Program-made: the position numbers and the translations under genes
Assembly (NCBI GenBank): GCA_902567235.1
Contig: CACFLX010000004.1
Location: forward strand, 27,473 to 91,472
DNA from: an uncultured Pelagibacteraceae bacterium
Lineage (GTDB): Bacteria; Pseudomonadota; Alphaproteobacteria; Pelagibacterales; Pelagibacteraceae
Length of the DNA: 64,000 nucleotides
Direction of reading: 5' to 3'
Notes under the pieces: model-generated
The model's database searches: none
What the model saw: the letters and a program-made list of their open reading frames with translations, nothing else
What the model was told of the DNA's origin: nothing
In this document: piece by piece, positions 35,193 to 46,215 of the stretch
How the letters are laid out: each line of letters begins with the position of its first letter
Numbering within the stretch: the first letter of the stretch is position 1

Positions 35193-36244
35193 TATTTAAA
35201 ATTTAACGCTTTAAAAACTTTTATACTTTGGTTCACTTCATTTACATCGTGAACTCTTAATATTTGAATCCCTTGTGTCATTGCATATAAACTTGATGAT
35301 ATCGTACCACCCAATCTTTCTTTACTATCATTTTTTCCAGATAGGTCCTTAATAAATTTTTTTCTAGAAATGCCTAACATTATAGGAAATCCAAGTGAGT
35401 GAAAAATAGAAATATTGTTAATTAGAGTAATATTATGTTTCAAGTTTTTACCAAAACCAATTCCTGGGTCCAAAATAATATTATTATGTTTGATTCCTAA
35501 AGATCTCAATTTTTTTATTTTGTTTTCAAAAAAATCATAGATATCCAAAAGAACATTTTTATAATTTGGATTTTTTTGCATATTTTCTGGAGTTCCTTGC
35601 ATATGATGAATAACGAATGGGATTTTATTTTTTTTTAAAACATTTAAGGTGTTTTCATCATATTCAAAACAAGAAATATCATTTATTAAATTCACTTTAT
35701 TCTTTATTCCTTTTTCCATGATCCAGCTTTTTCTAGTATCTAATGAAATAAATGTATTTAGTTTGCTAATTTTTTTTAAAGTTTTATTGATCCTTTTCCA
35801 TTCTGTTATTTTATTTACACTTTTGGCTCCTGGTCTTGTTGACTCTCCACCTATATCTAAAATTTTGGATCCTCTTTTTATAAGATTTCTTGCATGATTA
35901 AATCCTGAATTTTTTTTATTATATCTTCCTCCATCTGAAAAACTATCTGGTGTTAAATTAATAACACCCATTAAAATTGGAAAGTTTAAAAAATTTAATC
36001 CTTTAAATTTTTTTTTTTTTGTAATTAACTTAATATCTTTTTTAATTTTTTTTTTGATTTTATTACTTTGTTTATTTACTTCACTAATATGAATTTTTTT
36101 TTTATATTTCTTGTTTATAATTTCTATATTATCAAAAGATATTAATTTATTAGCATTTAATGGAAGAGATAACTTTTTTTTAATTTTTTCTATTGAATCT
36201 AGACCATAATAAAAATTACACGCACGTGTGTAATATTTTATCAT
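35192..36244 (-). CDS. folP: dihydropteroate synthase
   Basis: MGVINLTPDSFSDGG, KILDIGGESTRPGAKSV, ILDPGIGFGKN. Confidence 0.96.
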   Translation of the reverse strand: MIKYYTRACNFYYGLDSIEKIKKKLSLPLNANKLISFDNIEIINKKYKKKIHISEVNKQSNKIKKKIKKDIKLITKKKKFKGLNFLNFPILMGVINLTPDSFSDGGRYNKKNSGFNHARNLIKRGSKILDIGGESTRPGAKSVNKITEWKRINKTLKKISKLNTFISLDTRKSWIMEKGIKNKVNLINDISCFEYDENTLNVLKKNKIPFVIHHMQGTPENMQKNPNYKNVLLDIYDFFENKIKKLRSLGIKHNNIILDPGIGFGKNLKHNITLINNISIFHSLGFPIMLGISRKKFIKDLSGKNDSKERLGGTISSSLYAMTQGIQILRVHDVNEVNQSIKVFKALNFK

Positions 36245-36250
36245 CTTGAT

Positions 36251-38155
36251 CTAATGAACTATTTTTGGTTTTAATCCTATTGAGCCAAGTGCTGAAGAAT
36301 CTTTATTTTCTTCAACCTTTAAATCTTCTTTATTTTCTGGATATTTATTCTTATTAATTATATTTGCAATTTCTTCACCTGTTAAAGTTTCATAAGTTAA
36401 CAAAGCTTTAGCTATCTTATGTAAATCTTCAATTTTACTAGATAAAATTTGTTTTGCTTGGTTATAGCCCTCGTCGACTAACTTTCTTATTTCTTTATCT
36501 ATTTTTTGAGCAACTGCTTCTGAAACGCTCTGTGTTTGTGTTACAGATCTTCCCAAAAATACTTCTTCTTGGTTTTCTCCATATTCCACAGGGCCTAATT
36601 CTTCACTCATTCCATACTTTGTCACCATGGCTCTCGCAAGTTGGGTGGCTTGGTTAATATCTGATCCACTTCCTCCGCCTGCACCTGTTGATATATTATC
36701 TTTACCAAATATAATTTCTTCTGCTACTCTTCCTCCGAAGCAAACTGCCAATCTAGCTTTAAGATATTTAATAGAATGTCCGTGTTTATCTCTTTCTGGT
36801 AAATTCATCACCATTCCAAGTGCTCTACCTCTTGGTATGATTGTAGCTTTATGAATTGGATCATAGCTAGGCATATTAAATGAAACAAGAGCATGTCCTC
36901 CTTCATGATATGCAGTTAATTTTTTTTCATCTTCTGTCATAACCATTGATCTTCTTTCAGATCCCATCATAACTTTATCTTTTGCTTCTTCAAATTCTTG
37001 ATTGGTAACTATTCTTTTATTTTTTCTTGCTGCTAATAAGGCAGATTCATTAACTAAATTTGCTAGATCCGCTCCTGAAAAACCAGGTGTACCTCTTGCT
37101 ACAGTTCTTAAATTTACGTCTTGTGCCATTGAAATTTTCTTAGCATGTACTTTAAGAATTTTTTCTCTTCCTAGTATATCTGGATTTGAAACAACTACTT
37201 GTCTGTCAAATCTCCCTGGTCTTAAAAGTGCAGGATCTAAAACATCTGGCCTGTTTGTTGCTGCAATTATTATCACACCTTCATTTGTATCAAAGCCATC
37301 CATCTCTACTAATAATTGGTTTAATGTTTGTTCTCTCTCATCATTTCCACCACCAAGTCCTGCACCCCTGCTTCTTCCCACAGCATCTATTTCATCTATG
37401 AAAATTATACATGGTGAATGTTTTTTTCCTTGTTCAAACATATCTCTTACTCTTGATGCACCAACGCCAACAAACATTTCAACAAAATCGGATCCCGATA
37501 TTGTAAAAAATGGAACTCCAGCTTCTCCAGCTATTGCTCTTGCTAACAAAGTTTTTCCTGTTCCTGGTGGACCTACTAATAAACAGCCTCTTGGTATCTT
37601 TCCTCCAAGTCTACTAAATTTTTTTGGATCTCTTAAAAATTCTACTACTTCTTCTACTTCTTCTTTCGCCTCTTCAACACCAGCAACATCATTAAATGTT
37701 ACTTTGCCTTTTAATTCATTCATCATTTTTGCTTTAGATTTTCCAAAGCCCATTGCTCCACCTTTTCCTCCTTGCATCTGTCTCATAAAAAATATCCAGA
37801 CAGCTATAAGCAACAGCATTGGAAACCAAGAAAGAAGTACTCCTAAAATCGAAGGCATTTTTTCTTCTAAAGGAGATGCAGAAATACTAACCCCTTTGTC
37901 TGATAATTTTTCGATCAAATTTGGGTCGTTTGGAGAGTAAGTTATAAACTTTTCTCCATTGGACATTACTCCTTTAATATTATTACCTTGTATTTCAACT
38001 TGAACTACACGGCCGTTATCAACCTCAGATAAAAATTCTGAAAATATAATATTATTTTTTTGAGCAATGGAACCCTGGGGATTTTTAAACATATTATAAA
38101 GACCAATAGTTAAAAAAACTATTACAGCCCACATTGCTAAATTTTTAAAGTTCAT
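36251..38155 (-). CDS. ftsH: ATP-dependent zinc metalloprotease FtsH
   Basis: [51 protein letters not shown] zinc motif. Confidence 0.98.
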   Translation of the reverse strand: MNFKNLAMWAVIVFLTIGLYNMFKNPQGSIAQKNNIIFSEFLSEVDNGRVVQVEIQGNNIKGVMSNGEKFITYSPNDPNLIEKLSDKGVSISASPLEEKMPSILGVLLSWFPMLLLIAVWIFFMRQMQGGKGGAMGFGKSKAKMMNELKGKVTFNDVAGVEEAKEEVEEVVEFLRDPKKFSRLGGKIPRGCLLVGPPGTGKTLLARAIAGEAGVPFFTISGSDFVEMFVGVGASRVRDMFEQGKKHSPCIIFIDEIDAVGRSRGAGLGGGNDEREQTLNQLLVEMDGFDTNEGVIIIAATNRPDVLDPALLRPGRFDRQVVVSNPDILGREKILKVHAKKISMAQDVNLRTVARGTPGFSGADLANLVNESALLAARKNKRIVTNQEFEEAKDKVMMGSERRSMVMTEDEKKLTAYHEGGHALVSFNMPSYDPIHKATIIPRGRALGMVMNLPERDKHGHSIKYLKARLAVCFGGRVAEEIIFGKDNISTGAGGGSGSDINQATQLARAMVTKYGMSEELGPVEYGENQEEVFLGRSVTQTQSVSEAVAQKIDKEIRKLVDEGYNQAKQILSSKIEDLHKIAKALLTYETLTGEEIANIINKNKYPENKEDLKVEENKDSSALGSIGLKPKIVH

Positions 38156-38219
38156 ATAGTTAAAGTAAGAATTATTCTAATTTTGACAAGTGCTAAATTG
38201 TTGCAAAAATGTATTTTTT

Positions 38220-39263
38220 TCACTTTTCCTCACTAATAATAAAAGAATTATTGATTTTTTCCAATATACATCCAGAAATATTTATTTTTTTAATCTCCCC
38301 AGATCTAATCTTTGACAATAATTGATCAATACTTTTGCCCCTTGGAGGGTAATATTTATTACCAACTTTTTTAAATAAATTGGTTATTGATCTAAAAACG
38401 ATTTCATGAGGTTGTTTAAAAAAGTTATTGCTCAAAATATAACATTTCTTATATTTAAAATATTTTGAATTATTTTTTATATTTTCACCAACATAATAAT
38501 TTATAGTAAAATTAGAATCGCTAAGATTATTAATTGTTAATTTTAGCTTCTCAAAATCTAAACCTTCAAGTTTTAAATTTTTTATTAAGTTTCTCACTCT
38601 AATTCTTTTAAAATTAGTATTATTATTTGAAGGATCTTCGAATTTAGATTTAAATACTCTTTTAGATATGTGCTCTAATTGATTTTTTCTAAAATTAATT
38701 AAAGGTCTTAAGATTTTTAAATTATTATTATATTTTATTTTTATTTGCCTAAAAGAAACTAAACCTTTTAAGCCTGAGCCTCTTAAAAGTCTAATTATAA
38801 AATTCTCATACAGATCATCTAAATGATGTCCTACAAAAATATGATTTACTTTATCTTTTAAACATTCTTTATAAATTAAACTATATCTTTTTTTTCTTGC
38901 AACGGACTGTATGTTGGATTTCGGCTTCTTTCCTTTCCAACTTAACATTTTACAATTTATATCAAATTTTTTGAGTAAGAAATTTAATTGTTTTGCTTCT
39001 TTAGATGATTCTTTTCTCAATTTATGATCAACATGATAAAATTTAACTGTAACATTGTTTAATATAGAATAACACTTTGAAAGATATGCTAATGATAAGC
39101 TGTCAACGCCTCCTGAAACTGCCACTGAGAAACTAAATTTATTTAAATTAGATTTTATAAAATCATCAAAATCTTTATAGATTTTACTAACTTTTGGATT
39201 TTTTAAATGAATTAATAATTTGTTATGAATTTTCTTTTTTGCACTCAAACTTTTTTTCTTCAT
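38220..39263 (-). CDS. tilS: tRNA(Ile)-lysidine synthetase
   Basis: FSVAVSGGVDSLSLAYL PP-loop, GHHLDDLYENFIIRLLRGSGLKGL; internal Met start suggested. Confidence 0.93.
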   Translation of the reverse strand: MKKKSLSAKKKIHNKLLIHLKNPKVSKIYKDFDDFIKSNLNKFSFSVAVSGGVDSLSLAYLSKCYSILNNVTVKFYHVDHKLRKESSKEAKQLNFLLKKFDINCKMLSWKGKKPKSNIQSVARKKRYSLIYKECLKDKVNHIFVGHHLDDLYENFIIRLLRGSGLKGLVSFRQIKIKYNNNLKILRPLINFRKNQLEHISKRVFKSKFEDPSNNNTNFKRIRVRNLIKNLKLEGLDFEKLKLTINNLSDSNFTINYYVGENIKNNSKYFKYKKCYILSNNFFKQPHEIVFRSITNLFKKVGNKYYPPRGKSIDQLLSKIRSGEIKKINISGCILEKINNSFIISEEK

Positions 39264-40221
39264 ATTTAGCTTTTTGAAGAACAGATTGATTTGCTTTAGG
39301 ATATTGTTTTTTAACACCAGTAATCATTAAGCAACCCTGATCTTTTTCTCCTATTTGAACTAATGATACTCCAAGTTTTAATAAATTTATAGGAGCCTTT
39401 TTACTTTTTGGATATTTTTGGTAACCTTCAAGATATGCAGAGGCAGCATCTGTATATAATTGTCTAATTCTAAAAGTTTCAGCATACCAATATTGAGCAC
39501 TCCCAGCCAACTCATGGTCTGGATTGGTAAGAACAAACTCTCTGAATGCTCTTTCAGCAGTATTATAATCCCCTACTTTTAATAAGTTTGTGGCAAACTC
39601 GTATTGATCACCAATTGAAGCTTCGGGCAAAATTTTTTCTTCTGCTTGGAATGTTTCGGTAACCACTGCAGCAGTAGTATCTACTGATTGAGTTATTTGA
39701 TTTTCTAAATTAGTTTCTGTATCTTTATAAGAAATTGAACCTAAATCTTGTGGCTCGGATGAACCAGGAAGAATTTTATTTTCATTTTGATCATTTGCAG
39801 AAGACAATTGTCCTTCTTCTGTTATACCATTAATTCTTCTGCCTTCTTCAATTTGTTGAAATCTTAATTGATTATCTGCTTGTATCTTTGAAAGTCTTGA
39901 AGATAATTTGTCAACTTTAAAAGTTATTTCTTCAAATTTATTTGTTAACTCCTGAAACTGTTTTTCGATTTCAGATAATTTAAGTAAATGCCTAGTTAAA
40001 ACTTCTTCTGAGTTCTGATCAATATTACTAATACTAGTATCAGTTTCTTCACTTGAAGAAAAATCTTCAGAATACACTGCTCTTTCTAATGTTTTTAAAT
40101 CTTTTTGAATTAATTCTATTATTTCTTTTAAATTATGATTATCAGAATATGATTGGTTCGGAAAATTGAAAGTCAGTATTATTAAAAATAAATATAAATA
40201 ATATTTTAATTTAAACATCAA
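39223..40221 (-). CDS. cpoB: Tol-Pal system TPR protein (YbgF/CpoB-like)
   Basis: Signal peptide, coiled N-terminus, TPR-like GDYNTAERAFREFVLTNPDHELAGSAQYWYAETF; next to pal. Confidence 0.88.
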   Translation of the reverse strand: MMFKLKYYLYLFLIILTFNFPNQSYSDNHNLKEIIELIQKDLKTLERAVYSEDFSSSEETDTSISNIDQNSEEVLTRHLLKLSEIEKQFQELTNKFEEITFKVDKLSSRLSKIQADNQLRFQQIEEGRRINGITEEGQLSSANDQNENKILPGSSEPQDLGSISYKDTETNLENQITQSVDTTAAVVTETFQAEEKILPEASIGDQYEFATNLLKVGDYNTAERAFREFVLTNPDHELAGSAQYWYAETFRIRQLYTDAASAYLEGYQKYPKSKKAPINLLKLGVSLVQIGEKDQGCLMITGVKKQYPKANQSVLQKAKYEEKKFECKKENS

Positions 40222-40252
40222 TTATATTTGTAATTATAATCATGGCAAAAAA

Positions 40253-40288
40253 AAGACCTTATAAACTATTAAAAGTTTATAAGGTCTT
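40253..40288 (-). terminator. Rho-independent terminator downstream of pal
   Basis: Perfect 14-bp inverted repeat aagaccttataaac-[8 nt]-gtttataaggtctt; on the minus strand followed by a T-run (…ggtctttttttt). Confidence 0.88.
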
Positions 40289-40303
40289 AATTATTAAAAT
40301 TTA

Positions 40304-40792
40304 TTAATTTGCTTTAACCGTAACTGATCTTCTATTTTTTGACCAGGCTAAAGGATTAGATCCTGAATCAACAGGTCTCTCTTTTCCATAACTAATTACA
40401 GAAATTCTACTAGACGATATTCCATAAGTCATTAAATAGTCTTTTGCAGAATTAGCTCTTCTTTCACCCAATGCTAAGTTATATTCTCTTGTTCCTCTTT
40501 CATCGGCATGTCCTTCAAGCACAACAGTTATTTCAGAATTTTTTCTTAACCAAGCGGCTTGCTTTCTTAAAGTTTCTCTTGAAGCAGTTGTTAGAACTGA
40601 TTCATTTGTAGCAAAGAAAACTCTATCAGCAACTCCATCTGCTAAATATTCAACTGTGTCTGTACCGGTATACACATCACCTTGCATTTGTCCGTCCATT
40701 TTTTTAGTAGTTGTTTGCGTTGCGCACGCAGACAACACAAAGCTAAAAAATAGAACTACGAAAATATTTTTGTAAATTTTTCCTAAATCCAT
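40304..40792 (-). CDS. pal: peptidoglycan-associated lipoprotein
   Basis: Lipobox LSACAT; OmpA-like VVLEGHADERGTREYNLALGERRANSAKDYL. Confidence 0.96.
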   Translation of the reverse strand: MDLGKIYKNIFVVLFFSFVLSACATQTTTKKMDGQMQGDVYTGTDTVEYLADGVADRVFFATNESVLTTASRETLRKQAAWLRKNSEITVVLEGHADERGTREYNLALGERRANSAKDYLMTYGISSSRISVISYGKERPVDSGSNPLAWSKNRRSVTVKAN

Positions 40793-40882
40793 TACTGCTC
40801 CTTAAATCTGTTTTTATTAACTTTTTCACAACTAAATAGATCTTACAAGCCTAAAAATCAATATATTTTATTGAAAAAACTA

Positions 40883-42229
40883 CTAATTGCTTAATAAAGA
40901 CGACCAAGATGGGTCGGATGCATCGGTTTCAGTCTCAATAAGTCGCTCATTATAACCTGTTAAATCAATTGACCAAAGTTTTGCTGAAAAACCTTCACCT
41001 TTGCTGTCTGTTTTGGTTTCCCTATAAAATATTAATACCCTTCCATTTGGTGACCATGATGGAGCTTCTTGATAAAAATTTTCTGTTAAAAGTCTCTCAC
41101 CTTTACCATCCGTTCTCATCACTCCTATATAAAATTTACCTTTATGGAGTTTTGTGAAAGCGATTAAATCTCCTCTTGGGGACCAAACAGGTGTTCCATA
41201 AAGACCTTTTCCAAAAGAAATTCTTTTTACATTTTTTCCGTTACTTTTCATTACATAAATTTGTTGATAACCACTTCTATCAGAATTAAACGCAATATAA
41301 TTTCCATCTGGTGAATACGAGGGAGAAGTATCAATTGAAGGATGGTTTGTAATTCTTTCTACAATTCTATTTTCTAAATCCATTGTATAAATATCAGAGT
41401 TTCCATCTTTCGCAAAACTCATAATAATTTTTTTTCCATTTGGAGAAAATCTTGGAGCAAAAGTCATTCCTGCAAAATCACCAACGACCTCTTGTATTCC
41501 AGTTTCAATATCTAGTAGATAAACTCTTGGCAGGTTTTTAAAATAAGATAAATAAGTTACCATTTGATTTGTTGGATTAAATCTTGGTGTTAAAACTAGT
41601 TCATTTCCTAAAGTTAAATATTTTGTATTAAATCCATCTTGATCCATTATTGCTAATTTTTTAACTCTTTGAGTTTTTGGACCTTCTTCAGCAACATAAA
41701 TAATTCTAGTATCAAAATATCCCTTCTCACCTGTTAATCTTTCATATACTTTGTCCGAAATAATATGCCCAACTCTTCTCCAATTTTTTGGAACAGTTGT
41801 AAAAGCTAAAGCTAGCATTTCTTTTCCAGCTAAAACATCCCACAATCTAAATTCTACCCTTAGCCTATTGTCTTGAAGATTAACTTTTCCAGTTATTAAT
41901 GCCTGAGCTTTAATTAAAGCCCAGTCTTCAAACCTTGGTTTTAAATGAGCAATATCAGGTTTTTGTAAAAAAGCTTCTTTATCTAATGGATTAAATAAAC
42001 CTGATTGTTGTAAATTATTTTCTACAATATTTGAAATTTCTAAACCAATATCATCAATTTTTAATTCTTTGTTTAATTTTTTTTTATCTTCTTCGCTAGA
42101 AAATAAAGATGCTACCGCAACTGGTAATGGACTTAAATTACCTCTCGTAATGTCAACTTTAATTAAAGCTGTAGCTTTTAAAGGAAAAAAAATTAACAAC
42201 AGTATTATTATCAAATTCCTATTTATCAT
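40883..42229 (-). CDS. tolB: Tol-Pal system beta-propeller protein TolB
   Basis: Repeated WDxxPSYSPDG-type blades ([20 protein letters not shown]); start near 42229 preferred over track start 42277. Confidence 0.94.
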   Translation of the reverse strand: MINRNLIIILLLIFFPLKATALIKVDITRGNLSPLPVAVASLFSSEEDKKKLNKELKIDDIGLEISNIVENNLQQSGLFNPLDKEAFLQKPDIAHLKPRFEDWALIKAQALITGKVNLQDNRLRVEFRLWDVLAGKEMLALAFTTVPKNWRRVGHIISDKVYERLTGEKGYFDTRIIYVAEEGPKTQRVKKLAIMDQDGFNTKYLTLGNELVLTPRFNPTNQMVTYLSYFKNLPRVYLLDIETGIQEVVGDFAGMTFAPRFSPNGKKIIMSFAKDGNSDIYTMDLENRIVERITNHPSIDTSPSYSPDGNYIAFNSDRSGYQQIYVMKSNGKNVKRISFGKGLYGTPVWSPRGDLIAFTKLHKGKFYIGVMRTDGKGERLLTENFYQEAPSWSPNGRVLIFYRETKTDSKGEGFSAKLWSIDLTGYNERLIETETDASDPSWSSLLSN

Positions 42230-43032
42230 CCTTCTAACATCTCCCTTGCATCGAAATTTAATTGCATATCTTTCCATCTCTCATAACCCGTTGTTGGAAC
42301 TCTTAATGGTTGACATAGTTGCACAGCTCTTAGAGCGCTTTCCGCCAAAACTTTATAAAAAGCCTGTCCAGGTTTATTCATTCTAGCATGATCCAATATT
42401 TCTGTTTTAATAACCGATCCATCCGGTTTTAATTTTAATTTTATTCTTACAAGCAAATTTTCATTGTATGGTAGCCCTAAAGGTATACTCCAACAACCAA
42501 AAATTTGCGCTTTTAAAGCATCCTCTTCATTTAATGTTAATCCTGATAAAGTCATACTTGAATCCTCTGATTGAGTTACTTTATCTTGTTTTTCTGTAGT
42601 TTCAGCTAAATCTTCTTTTGATTTATCAATTAAAGCAGCAATTACATTGGGATCAAACATTTCGTCTTTTTCAAATTCTGAAACTTGCTTAACCTTATCA
42701 TCTATCTTCTCAGGATTCTGTTTTTTTTCTTCAATTTTTTGTACTTTTTCATTTTTTTGATCAGGCAAAGGAATTGCGTCAGGTTTTTCCTTTTTTACTT
42801 TTTTGGGTGGTGCTTGTTCAGACACTAATTTTTCTTTTTTTTTAACCTTTTCAATTATTTTTTTTGCTTTAGGAGCGAAAGGAATATTTGTTATATCTGT
42901 AATTTGAATTAATTCTACAGAAACTATAGGAGGTAAATCAATAGGTTTTTTGGCTAAAAAGGGAAGACTTAATGTTGCAATAAAAATTAATATAATATGA
43001 AAACCAGAAGAAATAATAATATTCTTGTTCAC
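42226..43032 (-). CDS. tolA: TolA-like periplasmic linker protein
   Basis: Single N-terminal TM, Lys/Glu-rich central domain, TolA/TonB-like C-terminus, between tolR and tolB. Confidence 0.82.
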   Translation of the reverse strand: MNKNIIISSGFHIILIFIATLSLPFLAKKPIDLPPIVSVELIQITDITNIPFAPKAKKIIEKVKKKEKLVSEQAPPKKVKKEKPDAIPLPDQKNEKVQKIEEKKQNPEKIDDKVKQVSEFEKDEMFDPNVIAALIDKSKEDLAETTEKQDKVTQSEDSSMTLSGLTLNEEDALKAQIFGCWSIPLGLPYNENLLVRIKLKLKPDGSVIKTEILDHARMNKPGQAFYKVLAESALRAVQLCQPLRVPTTGYERWKDMQLNFDAREMLEG

Positions 43033-43037
43033 TTGAA

Positions 43038-43454
43038 CTATCTTTCTTTATAAGGTTCAGAAATTAGAGCAACTTTAGTAAATCCAGAACCTGACAGCAT
43101 TCCCATTATTTCTAAGACTCTCCCGTAATTTATAGTTTTATCTCCTCTCACATATATTCTTGTATCAGTTCTGTTTTTTGAAACTGCTAAAATTTTTGCA
43201 ACAATTTTATCATATTCTACTTTTGATTCTTGAATAAAAATCTCTCCTTTTGAATTTATTGTAAGTGTCAAAGGCTCTTGTTCTTCAGGTAAGGAGTCCG
43301 CTGAACTTTCAGGTAAATCAACTTGAACCCCAACTGTAAGCAAGGGCGCAGTAACCATAAAAATAATTAACAAAACTAACATTACATCAACAAATGGGGT
43401 AACATTTATTTCACTCATTGGTTCTCTTGATGAGCTTTTAAATTTAAATGCCAT
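43038..43454 (-). CDS. tolR: TolR/ExbD biopolymer transport protein
   Basis: MSEINVTPFVDVMLVLLIIFMVTAPLL. Confidence 0.96.
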   Translation of the reverse strand: MAFKFKSSSREPMSEINVTPFVDVMLVLLIIFMVTAPLLTVGVQVDLPESSADSLPEEQEPLTLTINSKGEIFIQESKVEYDKIVAKILAVSKNRTDTRIYVRGDKTINYGRVLEIMGMLSGSGFTKVALISEPYKER

Positions 43455-43457
43455 TAT

Positions 43458-44132
43458 TTAAATAATTGAGGTAAATCTTCTAGAAAAGTTTTCTAGCTTT
43501 TGTGAATATTTTTTTGAATCACTGCTAAATTTATTATATGCCACAACCGCAGGAATCGCAGCTAACAATCCTAAAGCAGTTGCAAATAAAGCCTCGGCTA
43601 TTCCAGGTGCAACTATTGCTAAACTTGTGTTTCTTGAAATCGCTATTGATTGAAAAGAATTCATAATTCCCCAAACTGTTCCGAATAAACCTATAAATGG
43701 TGCTGTTGAACCAACTGTGGCTAAAAAAGTATAACTTTTTTCTATAGTGTTCATTTGTTTTTCTATATTTACCTCAAGCATACTTTCTAACCTATTTGAA
43801 AGATTAGATTTTGATTTTGATTTTACTATAACCTGCATAGTATCTTTAAACACATTTGCCATTGGATCATCAATTTTATCAGGCAAATTGTTATAAAATG
43901 ATTCTGCAGATCTTGATTTCCAAAATTTATTTTCAAATTCTTCTGAACTTTTATTTATTTTTTTAAAAAGTTTATACTTTTCTATAATTATAGCCCAAGA
44001 ATATATTGATGAAGCAATTAGTATAATAATTACAGATTTTACTATTATATCGGCTCTAATAAATAATTTTAAGATTGAAAAGTCTGCACTACTAGCAAGA
44101 CCAACTGCTTGGGATGTTATTTCAGCTTCCAT
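43458..44132 (-). CDS. tolQ: TolQ/ExbB proton channel protein
   Basis: LATVGSTAPFIGLFGTVWGIMNSFQSI, GIAEALFATALGLLAAIPAVVAYN. Confidence 0.96.
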   Translation of the reverse strand: MEAEITSQAVGLASSADFSILKLFIRADIIVKSVIIILIASSIYSWAIIIEKYKLFKKINKSSEEFENKFWKSRSAESFYNNLPDKIDDPMANVFKDTMQVIVKSKSKSNLSNRLESMLEVNIEKQMNTIEKSYTFLATVGSTAPFIGLFGTVWGIMNSFQSIAISRNTSLAIVAPGIAEALFATALGLLAAIPAVVAYNKFSSDSKKYSQKLENFSRRFTSII

Positions 44133-44185
44133 TGAATGTGTTTCACACTAAAATGTGTCATCAATTTGACCTAAATAAATGTTGA

Positions 44186-44680
44186 TTACTCAGCTTTTTT
44201 ATAAGTATTATAAAAAAAACTAGCAATTAATATTGCATCAGCTTTATTAGAATCTTTTTTTCTTGATAGTTGAGAAGAAATATATGGAAAAATTTCAATA
44301 ACTTTAGTTCTACTTGCGTCTTTTTCTGTTTTTATTAAACCAAAATATTTTTTCCATTTTGCTGGTCTAATAAAAAACATTGATAATTGCATTGCAGAAC
44401 ATATTCCTTTTAAAACGCCAAAAGATTGCCCAAAATTAAACATGCTTGTAACTCCTTGTCCGGGCATAGCAGAAACTTGTTCAATAACTACAATTATATC
44501 TTTCTTTTGAAACTTATTAATTCTTTTTAAAATCTCATTATATACTTGAGGACCATTGATTTGCCTTTTATTTTTTTTTCCATCGGCCATTACTGGCATA
44601 TCCATTATTTCTTTGACTTGACCATCTTCAAAAAAACATATCGCTCCTGAAATTCCTGGGTCTATTCCTATAATTAACAT
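44186..44680 (-). CDS. RuvC-like Holliday junction resolvase, divergent type
   Basis: GIDPGISGAICFFEDG, VVIEQVSAMPGQGVTSMFNFGQSFGVLKG, SNKADAILIASFF; sits in the ruvC position next to yebC. Confidence 0.82.
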   Translation of the reverse strand: MLIIGIDPGISGAICFFEDGQVKEIMDMPVMADGKKNKRQINGPQVYNEILKRINKFQKKDIIVVIEQVSAMPGQGVTSMFNFGQSFGVLKGICSAMQLSMFFIRPAKWKKYFGLIKTEKDASRTKVIEIFPYISSQLSRKKDSNKADAILIASFFYNTYKKAE

Positions 44681-44689
44681 GAATTTTAT

Positions 44690-45406
44690 TTATAAATTAG
44701 CATTTGTATAAACATTTTGTACATCATCATCGTCATCTAGACTTCTTAAAAAATTCATTATTTCTTCTTTTTCTACATAAGATAAATCAGTTTTATTTAA
44801 GGGGACCCACTCGATTTCGGTAGATAAAAAATTTTTAATATTTTTTTCCAGTTTTTTTTTCACATTATATATTTCATTTTTATCGCATTGAATTTCATGA
44901 AAATATTCATTTGAAAAACATTCATTTGCACCTGAATCAGCTGTTAATTCAAATATTCTATAATCTGAGGCTTCGGTTTTTTCTATTTTAATTACTCCTA
45001 TTTGTTGAAAATTGTGAGCAGCAGAACCTTGGGTACCTAAATTCCCTCCATTTTTTTGAAAAATAGTTCTCAAATTTGATGCTGTTCTATTTTTATTATT
45101 AGTTAAAGTTTCAACTATCACTGCAATTCTTTTTGGTCCAAAACCTTCATACCTTATATTTTCATAATTTGAATCTGTGCTATTTTCAGATTTTTCAATT
45201 GCTCTTTGGATATTATCTTTAGGCATATTTGATGATCTTGCAGATTGAATTGCTGATCTTAATCTTGCATTCATATCGGGATTTTTATCACCTAATTTTG
45301 CAGCTACAGTAATCTCTCTAGAAAGTTTAGAGAAGAGATTTGAACGTGCTTTGTCTGCTTTACCTTTTTTATGTTTTATTCCAGCCCAGTGAGAGTGTCC
45401 TGCCAT
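44690..45406 (-). CDS. yebC: YebC/PmpR family regulatory protein
   Basis: MAGHSHWAGIKHKKGKADKARSNLFSKLSREITVAAK. Confidence 0.97.
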   Translation of the reverse strand: MAGHSHWAGIKHKKGKADKARSNLFSKLSREITVAAKLGDKNPDMNARLRSAIQSARSSNMPKDNIQRAIEKSENSTDSNYENIRYEGFGPKRIAVIVETLTNNKNRTASNLRTIFQKNGGNLGTQGSAAHNFQQIGVIKIEKTEASDYRIFELTADSGANECFSNEYFHEIQCDKNEIYNVKKKLEKNIKNFLSTEIEWVPLNKTDLSYVEKEEIMNFLRSLDDDDDVQNVYTNANL

Positions 45407-45408
45407 AA

Positions 45409-46215
45409 TTAATAATTATTTATTAATCCTCCACCAAATATAAATGGCTCTACTTTATTTGCCAGACCATTTGATGTATCACATTCTACAATTAGTCCAG
45501 ATAATGTTGCCTCACCTTCAGCGGGATAATGTTTTATTGAATTTTTTTTTAAAAAGCGATTTAAAGAATTTTCCTTGTTCATTCCTATTACCGAGTCATA
45601 ATCACCGCACATTCCTGCGTCTGTTTGATAAGCTGTGCCATTAACTAAAATTCTAACATCGTTTGTTGGAACATGTGTATGTGTTCCAACTACTAAGGTT
45701 GCTTTTCCATCAAAAAAATATCCCATAGCCATTTTTTCACTTGTTATCTCTCCATGAAAATCCACAACTAAAAAATCATAATCTTCTTTAAGTTTATATT
45801 TATTTTTAAATATTTCTGCTGTCTTAAAAACATCATCACATTTTTTCATAAAAACATTTCCCATTAAATTTAATACACCAACTTTAAATCCATTTCTTGA
45901 TTCATAAATTCCAAATCCTTTGCCTGGAGAATTACTTGGTATGTTTTCAGGTCTTAATAGTCTCTTTTCTCTTTCTATATGATTTGCTGTTTCTTTTTGA
46001 TCCCATACATGATTTCCAGTTGTAATTACATCTACTCCCGAATTAAATAAATCGTTTGAAATTTCTTCAGTAATACCAACTCCTTGATCTGCAGCGTTTT
46101 CACCATTAACTATAACGAAATCAATTTTTTTTTTTTCTAAAATGTCTTTTAGATTTGTATTAACAGCCAACCTTCCAGATCTACCAACAATATCACCTAA
46201 AAAAAAAATTCTCAT
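45409..46215 (-). CDS. YmdB-family metallophosphoesterase
   Basis: MRIFFLGDIVGRSGR, VNGENAADQGVGI, TGNHVWDQKE, VGTHTHVPTND. Confidence 0.93.
   Translation of the reverse strand: MRIFFLGDIVGRSGRLAVNTNLKDILEKKKIDFVIVNGENAADQGVGITEEISNDLFNSGVDVITTGNHVWDQKETANHIEREKRLLRPENIPSNSPGKGFGIYESRNGFKVGVLNLMGNVFMKKCDDVFKTAEIFKNKYKLKEDYDFLVVDFHGEITSEKMAMGYFFDGKATLVVGTHTHVPTNDVRILVNGTAYQTDAGMCGDYDSVIGMNKENSLNRFLKKNSIKHYPAEGEATLSGLIVECDTSNGLANKVEPFIFGGGLINNY

Noticed and set aside
36215-36234. Near-palindrome attacac-gcacgt-gtgtaat near the 5' end of folP
   Set aside because: Lies inside folP coding sequence, short stem, no T-tract or partner site; probably coincidence
37002-37940. Plus-strand 312-aa ORF opposite ftsH
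   Set aside because: Antisense to an unambiguous ftsH; low-complexity shadow ORF. The same applies to the other short ORFs opposite ilvB, hflK, purA, thiD, glmM, dxs, tkt and pgk
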